Shown one piece after another: positions 33,064 through 42,921 of a stretch of DNA of 64,000 nt. The translations under genes were made by a program, and so were the position numbers. Below the pieces are notes generated by a model. That model made no database searches, was not told the DNA's origin, and saw nothing but the letters and a program-made list of their open reading frames with translations. This DNA is from Pseudopedobacter saltans DSM 12145 (lineage in GTDB: Bacteria > Bacteroidota > Bacteroidia > Sphingobacteriales > Sphingobacteriaceae). Position 1 is the stretch's first letter. The number at the start of each line of letters is the position of its first letter. The stretch is taken from NCBI RefSeq assembly GCF_000190735.1, contig NC_015177.1, forward strand, positions 3,348,001 to 3,412,000, read 5' to 3'.

Positions 33064-33475
33064 AGTCTTTCTAGATGCCAATTTCCTACTTGATTTCTTG
33101 CTGAAACGTAAGGGATATGATATTGCCTTTCAGTTATTATCTCTCGCCCAAAAAAGAAAAATAAAGGCATTTACAAATCCTTCGATAATTCAAACCATTT
33201 CTTTTTATCTTCAGAAAAATTTCGACCCTACAATTTCGAAAGTACTTCTACTTGAATTGCTAAAAATACTAACGATTGTAGAAACAGATCAGGAAACAAT
33301 CCTAAATGCTCTCAATTCGCCCATTAAAGACATAGAAGACGCCATCCATTATTACACCGTCTTAAAACACCAACTGGATTACCTGATTACCAATGACATT
33401 GATTTTTTAAAGCTGGACAGTTCTCTTATAAGTATCAAAACTCCGACAGATTTTTTGAAATTGTTCCAAGATTAA
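33053..33475 (+). CDS. PIN-domain toxin (putative RNase)
   Basis: A 140-residue PIN-fold protein from the ATG at 33053. The acidic metal-binding residues are visible: Asp8 in VFLDANFLLD, Asp96 in DIEDAIHYY and Asp115/Asp117 in ITNDIDFLK. Members of the family cleave tRNA, rRNA or mRNA; which one is not visible. It overlaps the antitoxin gene by 11 bases. The module lies between psd and addB, flanked by a duplicated addB end, suggesting acquisition by integration. Confidence 0.82.
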   Translation: MDSKVFLDANFLLDFLLKRKGYDIAFQLLSLAQKRKIKAFTNPSIIQTISFYLQKNFDPTISKVLLLELLKILTIVETDQETILNALNSPIKDIEDAIHYYTVLKHQLDYLITNDIDFLKLDSSLISIKTPTDFLKLFQD

Positions 33476-33525
33476 ACAATAGAAAAGGAGGCTACAAACT
33501 TAAAATTCCTTATCACAGATTCGGC

Positions 33526-36486
33526 CTACCTCACCATTAAGGTCGTATACCTTGAATATTGATAATTTAACGGATTTTCACTAACCCGAAATGGTACATT
33601 TTTATCAAAAAGCTCCGCTAGCTTTTTATTCAGTTCATTCAAGAAAATTTCCTTTTCCTCCATCAGGAACTCATTACTTAAATTTAACTTCATGCGCTTT
33701 GTACCTCCTTTCCCATCATCTACTTTCCGATAAGATTGGAATAGTACACCTTCCTTATTCATAATCTTTAGCACATAAAGATTTGGTTCTACAAATTTCA
33801 GATTCTTGGCTTGTTCAAAAACATAAGTGTAGAAAAGCGTTTGTACCAAAGCTTTGTTCAGGCTTTTACCATGAGTATTGAAACTTTCTTCAATACTGTG
33901 ATAAGACAGCTTATCCGAACCCGTTTTATAATCAACAATTCTGGTTATTCCATCACCGGTTAAATCTACGCGGTCTATAATTCCTTTGATATGAATTGTT
34001 CTTTCATTTCCATTCGCATCGGTAAATGTGTAAGGAACCACCATAGCCTCTTCCATATGAATAATTGTAAAAGGAGTGCATTTTTCATCATAATTAAGGA
34101 TAATATTGCAATACTCTTCAACTATCGCCAAAACCACCAGTTGCATACCGGAAAAATTAGTTTGTCTTTCCGCATTATCATACATTACCTTATTAAAATT
34201 GGCTTTTATCAAAGTCAAAATATCTTTTCGCTTCTCTGCGATACGTTCCCTGGTAATATTGGGATTTTCGAATTTTAAAATATTGTAAAAATCCTCCATA
34301 GTCCCATGAAGAATAGATCCAAGATCATTTGCTTCTACAACTTCATGCACCTCCTCCGGTTCTTTAATACCGGCAATGTAATTGAAGAAAAAGTCTATTG
34401 GATTTGCGATATAGGTTGTTAACGCCGAGGCAGAAAGTGTTCTCCTTCCGGTAGAAAAATCATTCAGCACTTTTATAATTTCATCAGTCTTTTCAATTTC
34501 CGTTGCTTCGCTTTTTTCTACTTCCACATTCATTTCCTGATGGAAATAGTTAAAATCCCAGCCACTTTCGTATTCTAACTGCTTTAAGAAACGACTGGGT
34601 TCTCCCGAATTGCTTTCATCTGTGAGGCTGTTATATACCACGCTTACTTTTTCGGCCCGCTGAATTAACCTATAAAACATGTAAGCAGAAATAGCATCCT
34701 GATTTTCCAAAACTGGCAATCCGTAAACTCGTCGGAGACTATCGGGAATAAAACTATTTCCAATCGTTGTTTTTGGGACAATACCATCGTTTAAACCCAA
34801 AAGTACTACATGCTTAAAATTAAGATTACGACTTTCAAGCAACCCCATAACCTGTAAACCATTTAACGGACTTCCACTTAAAGGCACAGCGATACTTTGT
34901 AAGGTTTTCTGTATTAACGAAATCACAAAACCAACTTCTAAAATCTGTTTTCCCTCATTTACGTGTTTGAAAAGCGTATCGTAGAGTCGATTAAGTTCCT
35001 GTATGGTTTTAATAAATAATTCTGAATCAATCTTTTTAAGGTGCTTTCCATAAAGCTGTCTTTTTAGAACAGCTTCTAAAGTTTCTTTTAACCCTTTTAC
35101 AATTTCAACAGGTTTGTCTATCTTTTGGAAGAAATCCACAAATATTCCTTTTTGAGGAAGTAATCTGCTTTGTGGAACCTGAACTATTTGCTCTGTCACA
35201 AATGCTTTTAATATTTTCTCCCGCATTTTCTCGCTCAAACCAACCAATGGATGGGATAAAAATGCCTCCACATTCTTGAAAGAAAATGTTATTTCATCTT
35301 CTGGTTTAAACTGATGAATACTTTTCTGGATACTCAGCCATAAATCTGCCAAACCAAATAAAGTTGACGAAATGAAAGAAACCCCCATCGTCACATTTAA
35401 ATTCACCTCCAGTCCGGTTTCATTACCAAAAGTGTCCTTCAACCGGGAAGGAATAGTTTGCAAAGTCGGCAGCAATAAAGATTCATCCGCAAGAACAATA
35501 GCAGTATCGCCGTAATTCTTATTCGCAGCTAATTGCGCATATTCATCCCGAACAATATCATTCAGGATTTTTGCCTGAACATTATGACCCTGCACTTTAT
35601 AAACATCCACCTGCTTCGGTCTTTCTTTAATGAAGGTCCTTTGACTATCAAGTGCATTTATCAAACCTATTTGGTCTATATTTTTTCGAAGGAATAAGCC
35701 TGCTTCCTGTAGAGGATCATTCAAATAATAGGCATCAGTGTCAAAATAAAACTTTGCGAGATCTTGTTCCTGCCAACGTTTAAAAACTTTAGATTCCGCC
35801 TTGGTTAATGCGTTAAACCCAACAAATATCAATTTACCTTCCTGAAATTCCTGAAGAAAATCCGGATTATCCTGTTTTCCCTCAGCCAGATTGCGATAAG
35901 CTCTTCCCATCGTCTGTAATTTCTGCTTAGCCAAATCTTCATGGAAAGCGTGATACAGAACAGGCATCCTCCGCCACATCTTAATAAAATTCTCCTGTTG
36001 TCGCTTATGCTTTCCTTCTGAATAGGAGGTCCAAAACTGTGAAAGGAATTGATGTTGTTCGGGTGATAAGAAATCGAATTGCTGGTTAATTAAGGCGATA
36101 TCCTCCAGTTCATGATACAGTTTATTGGCATCAACCAAATCATTATCTATCTGCGAAAAATCACTTAAAATAATTTTAGCTATCGGAAAAAATTGCGCCA
36201 TATCCAACAAACCCAAATTCTCTTTAATCAACAACTGATTATATAACCTATAAAGCGTAAAAAATTGGGAATAGAAATCTGCTATTTTATAATGTGTAGA
36301 TTTAGCGAAAAGTTCCTGAATAGTAAAAAACGTTGGGCTCCAGAATGGCTTCTGATAAATCTCTGCCAAATACTTCTGTAAATATGCTGATGGTCTTTTA
36401 TTATTGAATACAATTGCGCAATGCTGCAATTTATCTCCAAATTGGGCTACTAAATCTTCTGCAACTTCTTTTAAAAATGGTTTCAT
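33526..36486 (-). CDS. addB: AddB-like ATP-dependent nuclease subunit (PD-(D/E)XK)
   Basis: A 986-residue partner subunit of the RecBCD-like AddAB exonuclease, which resects double-strand breaks for RecA-dependent repair. The N-terminal part is a degenerate superfamily-1 helicase fold. The C-terminal PD-(D/E)XK_1 nuclease domain has GIIDRVDLTGDGITRIVDYK with the catalytic D and DYK. After this motif the protein contains no cysteine at all, so the 4Fe-4S cluster of Bacillus AddB is lacking. It lies 7 bases after addA. The last codons are duplicated at 32713-32751. Confidence 0.85.
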   Translation of the reverse strand: MKPFLKEVAEDLVAQFGDKLQHCAIVFNNKRPSAYLQKYLAEIYQKPFWSPTFFTIQELFAKSTHYKIADFYSQFFTLYRLYNQLLIKENLGLLDMAQFFPIAKIILSDFSQIDNDLVDANKLYHELEDIALINQQFDFLSPEQHQFLSQFWTSYSEGKHKRQQENFIKMWRRMPVLYHAFHEDLAKQKLQTMGRAYRNLAEGKQDNPDFLQEFQEGKLIFVGFNALTKAESKVFKRWQEQDLAKFYFDTDAYYLNDPLQEAGLFLRKNIDQIGLINALDSQRTFIKERPKQVDVYKVQGHNVQAKILNDIVRDEYAQLAANKNYGDTAIVLADESLLLPTLQTIPSRLKDTFGNETGLEVNLNVTMGVSFISSTLFGLADLWLSIQKSIHQFKPEDEITFSFKNVEAFLSHPLVGLSEKMREKILKAFVTEQIVQVPQSRLLPQKGIFVDFFQKIDKPVEIVKGLKETLEAVLKRQLYGKHLKKIDSELFIKTIQELNRLYDTLFKHVNEGKQILEVGFVISLIQKTLQSIAVPLSGSPLNGLQVMGLLESRNLNFKHVVLLGLNDGIVPKTTIGNSFIPDSLRRVYGLPVLENQDAISAYMFYRLIQRAEKVSVVYNSLTDESNSGEPSRFLKQLEYESGWDFNYFHQEMNVEVEKSEATEIEKTDEIIKVLNDFSTGRRTLSASALTTYIANPIDFFFNYIAGIKEPEEVHEVVEANDLGSILHGTMEDFYNILKFENPNITRERIAEKRKDILTLIKANFNKVMYDNAERQTNFSGMQLVVLAIVEEYCNIILNYDEKCTPFTIIHMEEAMVVPYTFTDANGNERTIHIKGIIDRVDLTGDGITRIVDYKTGSDKLSYHSIEESFNTHGKSLNKALVQTLFYTYVFEQAKNLKFVEPNLYVLKIMNKEGVLFQSYRKVDDGKGGTKRMKLNLSNEFLMEEKEIFLNELNKKLAELFDKNVPFRVSENPLNYQYSRYTTLMVR

Positions 36487-36493
36487 GTGGAAC

Positions 36494-39400
36494 TTAAATA
36501 GCTTTCAATTTTTTAGTTAATGCATAAAACAGATAAGCGCTTACTGTAGGATATCCCATAGCTAACAATAACTGCTTATATTCAGACAGTTGGGTAATAT
36601 GGGTATCATGCTCTTTATTGGTAAACTTATAATCGAGAATAATCAACTCATCTTTACAGACCAAAATTTTATCCGGACGATGCTGCCTCCCTAATTCATC
36701 CACAATTCCTTTTTCTTCTATGGTTCGCTCGGCCCTGGACAGAAGATACTGCAACTCCGGATGTAATAAAACTTCTTTTGCCGACTGAATAAACTCTTCC
36801 TTTTCATCCGCAGAAACAATCCCTTGGATATTTAAATCATCAACATAAGAGCTTATATCTTCCTGCCTGTTTACGCTGGCTAAAATATCATGCAAAATAC
36901 TCCCTTTTCGGCCCGATTGTTCGATATTCAATAAATGATTTACATGTCGGTCTTCAACTGTTTCATAAATTTCCGAAATCCTGTCTGAAGTAGGATAGGA
37001 CTTTAAAGGAATGATATTCTTCTCGGATTCTTTTACCTGTTTATGGATATAATTCCCCTGAGTCATTAACCCCTCTTCATCAAACTGATCTTGATAAATG
37101 AGGCAGAACAAATCGCCAATAGATTTACCCTCATTTTTCTCGCTTCCCTTTATCCCAATAAATAAATAATCTTTTGCTCTGGTTGTTGCCACATAAATCA
37201 TATTCAAACTGTCCATATGACTGTACAATTCTTCTTCGAAATAATATTTAGCTACCGAAGAATTGGCCAATTCTTTCGAATATTTTAATGGGATACTTCC
37301 CAAAAGTGCATAAGGCGTTTCCTGCGCAGGCACCCAAAATACGCTATTGCTTTTCCCGCTCAATCCCAAATCGCAAAAAGGAATAAAAACAGCTCTAAAC
37401 GCCAATCCTTTAGATTTATGTATCGTCAAGACTTGTACAGCATTGGCCTCTTCCGGCGAAGGCAGAGTTTTAGAAACACCATCTTCATCCCACCAGTTTA
37501 AAAAACTATGGATCCCTTTTTCCCCTTGTCGTGTTGCATTCCCTACAATATCTCTAAAAGCCAACAGATAGGGGAGATAACTTTCCTTTTTGTCTAAATC
37601 GTAAGCTCTTATAATTTTTTCAACCAATTCTGGTAAGGGGAATTGAATCCAAAGATTAGCTTGTTCGCATAATTCTTTTGGCAACAGATGTCCTAATTGC
37701 TCCAGCGATTTAAAGCGCAATCCCAAGTAACTATTTGGGTGAACAGGCTGTCCACTTATTTTATGATAAAGCGCAATACAATTGGCCTTATATAAAGACG
37801 TATTCTCTTCATAGCCAACCAGAGCACACAATGTATTAATAATTAATTTAATCGCGGTATTGTTTCCAATGAGTAATGCTTCTCCCGAAACCACAGGAAT
37901 TTGGGCCTGCATCAATGCGTCCACAACAGCTACTGCTTCTTTGTTAGAGCGCACCAAAACACTGATATCCTTATATTGATAGGCTTGGTTGGCTTTCAGC
38001 TCAATGATTTCATCGACTAAATATGCTAATGCATACTCTCTGAAAACAGCTTCTGAAAATATTCCTTCCTGCTCTTCTTTTTTAACAAATCTTTTGACTT
38101 TTACAACTCCGCCTTCTGGCGTAAAAGGAGTTATTTTCTGAGCGGATTGACTATAAATCTTCTCGATGACTTCCTGATAATCATTTCCCAACCACCAACT
38201 ATTCAGATTTTCATCTTCAACATCAGAGACTTCAGTATTGATTTTATGCTGAATCAACCCTGGTAATTTGTGATAAAGTTCATTATTGAAACGAATGATT
38301 TCAGTAGAACTTCTATAATTTTCTTCGAGATTATCGTCCTCGACATAGTGTTCGCCCAAATCTTTCTTTACACCAGAATGCAAAATATTCCAGTCGCCAT
38401 TCCGCCAACGATAGATTGATTGTTTCGTATCACCAACAATCAAATTATCTATTAACTCTCCGCTTGGTTCTGCAATTGCATTTTGTACTAGAGACCGGAA
38501 ACTCCCCCATTGGCTAACCGATGTATCCTGAAACTCATCGAAAAGAAAGTTCCTATATTTATTACCTATCTTCTCCCAAATAAAAGAGGGATTATCTCCG
38601 GCATCATCCGTAATTCCTGTCAACAGGTTTTGAGCATCGCTAATCAAAAGGTTGCCGCTTTCTTCTCGGTAGTCCTTTAATAATCCCACCAATTCGACCA
38701 TTAACCGTAAGAAATAGACATTTTTATTAAACTGTTGATGAAGAATATAATCAGAATAATAATCAGCAAAGTGTTTTTTCAATTTTTCCAACAGAGCATT
38801 AACTTCCGGATATGAGTCTGTTGGAGCATTTTTTTGGAACCACTCATCTTCAGGTATATCAACCAACTCAAATAACTTCGAATAGTCTTTAAAATCCTTT
38901 TCCACCATTTTCTTCAGGCGCAGAAGCGGACTTCTGCTTTTCCCTTTTAAAAATTCCGGGGTAACACCAAAGCGTTCTAATACGGCTAAGGCTTGACTTG
39001 AAAATTCAATAGCTTGATTTTCGAAAATCCGCACACTTTCTTTAGAAACTTTGGCAAAATCCAGAAAAACCTGATTGGCATTTTCTAAACCTATTTGTTG
39101 CAAAGCTTGTTCAAAAACAGCGAAACGCTCTTTAAAAATCTCTCCTGTAAGACTTAATAATTCACTTTTATAATTCCAGCTCTTATTATCTTCAATCCGT
39201 TCCTTTGCTAATCTGATAACCCATTGCACCAGTTCCGGCTGGCGATCCAGTTCTTTATCCAAACGTTCTACTAAATTCTCTTTTACCTTATCGATATTCA
39301 TCTCTAAGGAATAAGAAGCATCCAAGCCCAATTCGAAAGCAAAACCACGAATTACCTTTTGTACAAAACCGTCGATGGTATTTACAGAAAACCGGCTATA

Positions 39401-39712
39401 ATCATGTAAGATTCTGCGATAGATTTTATCTGCCTTTTCACTCAATTTTTCTCTGGTAAATGCAGGATAGGCCTCTAGTATCAGCTTACGGTAGCTTTCA
39501 ATTCCAGTATCACCGTTATTTTCCGCCAGGCTTTTCAGCACCTCTAAAATCCTGCTCTTCATTTCCTCTGTAGCTTTATTCGTAAAAGTTACGGCCAATA
39601 TCTCACGGTATTTGCTTTCGTTACTAAACAATAAAGTAAGATAGTGAACAGCCAAACTAAATGTCTTTCCTGAGCCTGCCGATGCCTGAAGTCTTTTAAG
39701 CGGTTTTTGCAT
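36494..39712 (-). CDS. addA: AddA-like UvrD/RecB-type helicase-nuclease
   Basis: A 1072-residue motor subunit. Helicase motif I (Walker A) is RLQASAGSGKTFSLAVHYL at the N terminus; motif Ia AVTFTNKATEEMK; motif II FLFDEFQDTS; motif III VGDTKQSIYRWR; motif V VLTIHKSKGLAF; motif VI IYVATTRAKDYLF. The C-terminal nuclease domain has LIILDYKFTNKE with the D-x-K signature. With the downstream AddB-like gene it makes a two-subunit exonuclease; no recD-like gene is nearby, consistent with AddAB rather than RecBCD. The ATG at 39712 gives MQKPLKRLQASAGSGKT, a normal N terminus. Confidence 0.9.
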   Translation of the reverse strand: MQKPLKRLQASAGSGKTFSLAVHYLTLLFSNESKYREILAVTFTNKATEEMKSRILEVLKSLAENNGDTGIESYRKLILEAYPAFTREKLSEKADKIYRRILHDYSRFSVNTIDGFVQKVIRGFAFELGLDASYSLEMNIDKVKENLVERLDKELDRQPELVQWVIRLAKERIEDNKSWNYKSELLSLTGEIFKERFAVFEQALQQIGLENANQVFLDFAKVSKESVRIFENQAIEFSSQALAVLERFGVTPEFLKGKSRSPLLRLKKMVEKDFKDYSKLFELVDIPEDEWFQKNAPTDSYPEVNALLEKLKKHFADYYSDYILHQQFNKNVYFLRLMVELVGLLKDYREESGNLLISDAQNLLTGITDDAGDNPSFIWEKIGNKYRNFLFDEFQDTSVSQWGSFRSLVQNAIAEPSGELIDNLIVGDTKQSIYRWRNGDWNILHSGVKKDLGEHYVEDDNLEENYRSSTEIIRFNNELYHKLPGLIQHKINTEVSDVEDENLNSWWLGNDYQEVIEKIYSQSAQKITPFTPEGGVVKVKRFVKKEEQEGIFSEAVFREYALAYLVDEIIELKANQAYQYKDISVLVRSNKEAVAVVDALMQAQIPVVSGEALLIGNNTAIKLIINTLCALVGYEENTSLYKANCIALYHKISGQPVHPNSYLGLRFKSLEQLGHLLPKELCEQANLWIQFPLPELVEKIIRAYDLDKKESYLPYLLAFRDIVGNATRQGEKGIHSFLNWWDEDGVSKTLPSPEEANAVQVLTIHKSKGLAFRAVFIPFCDLGLSGKSNSVFWVPAQETPYALLGSIPLKYSKELANSSVAKYYFEEELYSHMDSLNMIYVATTRAKDYLFIGIKGSEKNEGKSIGDLFCLIYQDQFDEEGLMTQGNYIHKQVKESEKNIIPLKSYPTSDRISEIYETVEDRHVNHLLNIEQSGRKGSILHDILASVNRQEDISSYVDDLNIQGIVSADEKEEFIQSAKEVLLHPELQYLLSRAERTIEEKGIVDELGRQHRPDKILVCKDELIILDYKFTNKEHDTHITQLSEYKQLLLAMGYPTVSAYLFYALTKKLKAI

Positions 39713-39853
39713 TTTATAAGTCCGAAATCAAAATTAAAAATTAAAAAGACTCTTATTGAAGATTAGAGTAAAGTTACGTTAAACTATATTTACATTAAAG
39801 ACAACGTTTGTTTAGGGACAATATTTTTCTATATTTATTTGATTATTATTTCT

Positions 39854-40371
39854 ATGGATAACCAATTACAATCACTTATTCCAACGAAGCTGTTGTTGAC
39901 AAAATTCACCACATTAGAGAGCAGAAAGTAATGCTAGATAGTGACTTAGCTTTATTGTATGGTATAGATACAAAAAGAATTAATGAGCAGGTAAAACGAA
40001 ATATAGACCGTTTCCCAGAGGATTTTATTTTTCAGCTTACTGAATATGAGTTTCAAAATTTGAAGTCGCAATTTGCGACCTCAAGTTAGGGAGGAAGAAG
40101 ACCCCTTCCTTATGCTTTTACCGAACATGGAGTTTTAATGCTGTCCAGCGTTCTAAATAGCAAAAAGGCCATACAAATTATGCGAATCTTCAATTATTTC
40201 AGAAAAATGCTTTCTGACAATGCGAATATTATTATGGAACTTGAGAAACTTAAAAAAAGTATTAGAAATCAAGACCAGAATATCGAGATCATTTTTAAAT
40301 ATCTTGATGATTTAAGCGAAAAGGAAAACACTTCAAAAAAACAGAAAAAGAATAGGTTATATGCAGGATGA
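39854..40371 (+). pseudogene. ORF6N-domain gene, disrupted
   Basis: Reads clearly as an ORF6N (KilA-N-like, antirepressor-type DNA-binding) protein: SNEAVVDKIHHIREQKVMLD, then DLALLYGIDTKRINEQVKRN, IDRFPEDFIFQLTEYEF, QFATSS, then PLPYAFTEHGVLMLSSVLNS and a coiled-coil tail. Two lesions are seen. The ATG at 39854 is out of frame with the domain, so a frameshift lies between about 39860 and 39885. A TAG at 40087-40089 replaces the Trp codon of the family motif SSWGG. The C-terminal half could still be translated from the ATG at 40138. ORF6N genes are often mobile or phage-derived. Confidence 0.8.
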
Positions 40372-40406
40372 TTTATAAAATTACAACAACAAGTTTAGTT
40401 AAATAA

Positions 40407-40432
40407 AAAAGCAGTTCTTTAAAACTGCTTTT
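40407..40432. terminator. Terminator between the ORF6N remnant and tcdA
   Basis: AAAAGCAGTT (40407-40416) / AACTGCTTTT (40423-40432), 10-bp stem and 6-base loop, with A and T runs on both sides, so it can act for both convergent genes. Confidence 0.75.
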
Positions 40433-40436
40433 GAAA

Positions 40437-41255
40437 TTATTCCTTAATCTCTTCTTTCTTCTCAGCTTTTTTCTTTTTCTTCTTAGCCTTTTTCTTAGAT
40501 ATAAAATCCGGACGTTTTTCAATGTCAATTGGCAGTCCAAGTAAATCTCTGATAACGATAGAGGCTATCCCGCCACCAAAAGCCGCTGGCAGATATGAGA
40601 TAGTCCCGTATGCCGAAAGCTTAAAATTGCTGCCATCGGTCATTACCAAAGATTCTTTCATTACTTTCTCGATAGAAAACACTGCTTTTATAGTAGAAGC
40701 GTTTGTCATTTTTTTCAATCGCTTACGAACATATTGTGCAAAAACGCACTCCCAGGTATCTGTCAAATAAGTTGTCCTCAGTTTGGTCGGATCAACCTTT
40801 CCTCCGGCTCCCATAGAACTTGCAATAGGCAAACCGCACTCAAGTGCTGTAGTGAGCAACAACAATTTAGGGGTAATACTATCTATACACTCTGCAACAT
40901 AATCGAATTTCTGGGTACTTAAAAGTTCCTTACATTTTTGGGGAGACAGAAACTCTTTAATAACATGCAACTTCAGCTCCGGATTAATAGCCAATAAGCG
41001 TTCTTCCATAATTTCTGCCTTACTAACACCATGGTTAGTCGCTAAAGCAGGCAATTGTCTGTTTCTATTAGAGGGATCAACAACATCACCATCTACAATG
41101 GTCATTTCTCCCACTCCGGCTCTGCAAATAAATTCTGCCGCAAAAGAGCCTACACCACCTAATCCAACAACTAAAACATGTTTCTTTTGAAGTGTCTCTA
41201 TTCCATCGTTCCCAACCAAAAGGGCAGAACGTGATAACCAACTTAAATCTGACAT
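40437..41255 (-). CDS. tcdA: tRNA threonylcarbamoyladenosine dehydratase (ThiF/E1-like)
   Basis: ATP-dependent enzyme that cyclises t6A37 of tRNAs to ct6A. The 272-residue protein from the ATG at 41255 (MSDLSWLSRSALLVGNDGIE) carries the E1-like nucleotide motif VLVVGLGGVGSFAAEFICRAGV, the Arg/Asp segment IVDGDVVDPSNRNRQ, and CGLPIASSMGAGGKVDPTK, as in TcdA/CsdL. A long Lys-rich C-terminal tail (KKKAKKKKKK) is unusual and may aid tRNA binding. The 14-residue upstream extension overlaps the rplS terminator, so the internal start is preferred. Confidence 0.88.
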   Translation of the reverse strand: MSDLSWLSRSALLVGNDGIETLQKKHVLVVGLGGVGSFAAEFICRAGVGEMTIVDGDVVDPSNRNRQLPALATNHGVSKAEIMEERLLAINPELKLHVIKEFLSPQKCKELLSTQKFDYVAECIDSITPKLLLLTTALECGLPIASSMGAGGKVDPTKLRTTYLTDTWECVFAQYVRKRLKKMTNASTIKAVFSIEKVMKESLVMTDGSNFKLSAYGTISYLPAAFGGGIASIVIRDLLGLPIDIEKRPDFISKKKAKKKKKKAEKKEEIKE

Positions 41256-41274
41256 GAAAGGTATTTTTGAATAC

Positions 41275-41303
41275 AAAAAAACCCTTTTGAATACCAAAAG
41301 GGT
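41275..41303 (-). terminator. Terminator after rplS
   Basis: Minus-strand ACCCTTTTG-type arms CAAAAGGGT / ACCCTTTTG (41281-41303), 9-bp stem, 5-base loop, followed by six T (41280-41275). It lies 25 bases past the rplS stop. Confidence 0.85.
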
Positions 41304-41327
41304 CTTAATATCTTAATAGAAGTAAAA

Positions 41328-41672
41328 TTATCTTTTCGCTTTGATACGAGCAGCTTTACCAGTAAGGTTACGTAAGTAGAATAATTTAGCTCTACGTACT
41401 TTACCAATGCTGTGTACTTCTACTTTTTCTATATTAGGAGAATTTACAGGGAAGATACGTTCTACACCTACACCGTTAGAAATTTTACGAACAGTGAAAG
41501 TTTCAGTAGAACCAGCACTGTTTCTCTGGATAACTACCCCTTGATAAACCTGAACACGCTCTTTGTTTCCTTCACGAATTTTATAGTGAACGCTGATTGT
41601 ATCTCCTGATTTAAATGCAGGTAATTCCTTTTTTGCTACAACCTGCTCTTCTACAAATTTTACTAAATCCAT
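41328..41672 (-). CDS. rplS: 50S ribosomal protein L19
   Basis: Ribosomal protein at the 30S-50S interface. The ATG at 41672 gives 114 residues, [20 protein letters not shown], the normal length and start; the 10-residue extension is not family-like. Key segments: [40 protein letters not shown] and [20 protein letters not shown]. In many bacteria rplS follows rpsP-rimM-trmD. Here it is separated from trmD by about 1.6 kb containing three regulatory-type genes, so it must have its own promoter, which I cannot place. Confidence 0.97.
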   Translation of the reverse strand: MDLVKFVEEQVVAKKELPAFKSGDTISVHYKIREGNKERVQVYQGVVIQRNSAGSTETFTVRKISNGVGVERIFPVNSPNIEKVEVHSIGKVRRAKLFYLRNLTGKAARIKAKR

Positions 41673-41843
41673 GACTATATGCTGATTAAATACGATTCTC
41701 AAATTAATAACCGTACCGAATTTTCGGAGTGCAATATTAGGTCTTTTTTTTCGAAAATAAAAACTATTATGAAATTTTTACCTTATTTATTTTGATTTAC
41801 CTTTTTGGACAAGAATTACTTAGCCCAAAAAGGGCTTCTAAAA

Positions 41844-42515
41844 TCAACCAAAATAAAGCTTGAATTTACTTTCACCAGAATCGTTCTGTTCATAAAAAAG
41901 ATTACCATTAGAAATTTGCAGTAAATGTAGACTCAATAAAATACCAATATCCTTTCCTGAAACGTTTTTATACTCCTGCAAATTAAACATATACTCCATT
42001 TTTTCATTGGGAATAAACATATCAATAGACTTCAATTCGAGATATTTTCCATCCTCAGACAATTCGATATAAACAGCATTACCCTTATTGCTGTAACAAA
42101 GAATCGTATAAATCACATTCTTAAAAACAAATTTAAAGAGATCCCTATCGGTATTAAGAAGCTGATTTTTGTCAAAGTTAAAACTCAGATGTACTTGCTT
42201 ATCGAAAAGATGATGCAGAAATTCAACTCTTATTTCATTTGCTATCTGCGACAGTTTAGACATCCTATTGTTATTACCTAATCTCTTTTCCATGATCCTC
42301 TGGAAAAGAATATGATTTTCCATTAAGAAAGACGACGAGCTAAAAAAGATCCCCAATAACTCCGTCAAATCGAATCGGTTTGTATCAATCTCCTTCTTTT
42401 CAAACAAAGAAAGATAATAGGCAAAATTCTTCATTGGAGCCCTTACATCATGGTCAATCAAATCAATTAGGTACTTACTTAGGCAAGTCTCGATATTCAA
42501 CTCTTTTGTTTCCAT
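41844..42515 (-). CDS. Soluble histidine-kinase-like protein without sensor domain
   Basis: A 223-residue protein with the layout of a histidine-kinase core. An H-box-like segment near the N terminus is DLIDHDVRAPMKNFAYYL, with candidate phospho-acceptor His22. The C-terminal half looks like a reduced HATPase: FKNVIYTILCYSNKG (N-box-like) and GKDIGILLSLHLLQISNGNL (G-box-like, matching the G-x-G-I-G-L-x-L-S pattern with substitutions). There is no signal peptide, membrane segment, PAS or receiver domain. The N and G boxes are weak, so ATP binding may be lost. It abuts the small HTH gene with no spacing (42515/42516), indicating cotranscription. Function not known. Confidence 0.6.
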   Translation of the reverse strand: METKELNIETCLSKYLIDLIDHDVRAPMKNFAYYLSLFEKKEIDTNRFDLTELLGIFFSSSSFLMENHILFQRIMEKRLGNNNRMSKLSQIANEIRVEFLHHLFDKQVHLSFNFDKNQLLNTDRDLFKFVFKNVIYTILCYSNKGNAVYIELSEDGKYLELKSIDMFIPNEKMEYMFNLQEYKNVSGKDIGILLSLHLLQISNGNLFYEQNDSGESKFKLYFG

Positions 42516-42782
42516 TTAAACCTCCTGTTCTTCTAATAATTCATAAATAGTCTTTTGTGTTGTATCCAAATTAATCAATGATCCTGCTTCCAAACCAAAC
42601 ATTTTCTCTAACGAAACAACTTTCTGATAAGGTATATCCCTATCCTCATCAATCAATATATTCCGATAATTCAGAAAAGTATTTACTGAAACCCCCAATA
42701 TTTTGGGAATCAGTTTCATCGCCTTTTTATAATCTTTCATAGGGAGATTGGCAAGTAACTCGTTTATCTTGTACTTGTACAT
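42516..42782 (-). CDS. Small HTH-type DNA-binding protein
   Basis: An 88-residue soluble protein. Residues ~15-75 look like a helix-turn-helix of the XRE/lambda-repressor kind: MKLIPKILGVSVNTFLNYRN, then IPYQKVVSLEKMFGLEAGSL. The tail (TQKTIYELLEEQEV) is acidic. It is the first gene of a two-gene unit with the histidine-kinase-like protein and is divergent from another small HTH gene at 42922. The layout of the two HTH proteins (ELL near residue 10, a helix with LGVS or VGKT, then a LEVPPS / FGLEAGS turn) is alike, so they could be distant paralogues. Confidence 0.6.
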   Translation of the reverse strand: MYKYKINELLANLPMKDYKKAMKLIPKILGVSVNTFLNYRNILIDEDRDIPYQKVVSLEKMFGLEAGSLINLDTTQKTIYELLEEQEV

Positions 42783-42921
42783 AAAGCATTTTTTTGTGAA
42801 AAAAATCCAAAATTTTGTGTAGTTTGCTCAATAATTTTAGACGAACTAATTTTATTTAGCAAATATTACAAATAAAAATAAGCAACAATAAATAATATTC
42901 AAAACAGTTACATAATTTTTT

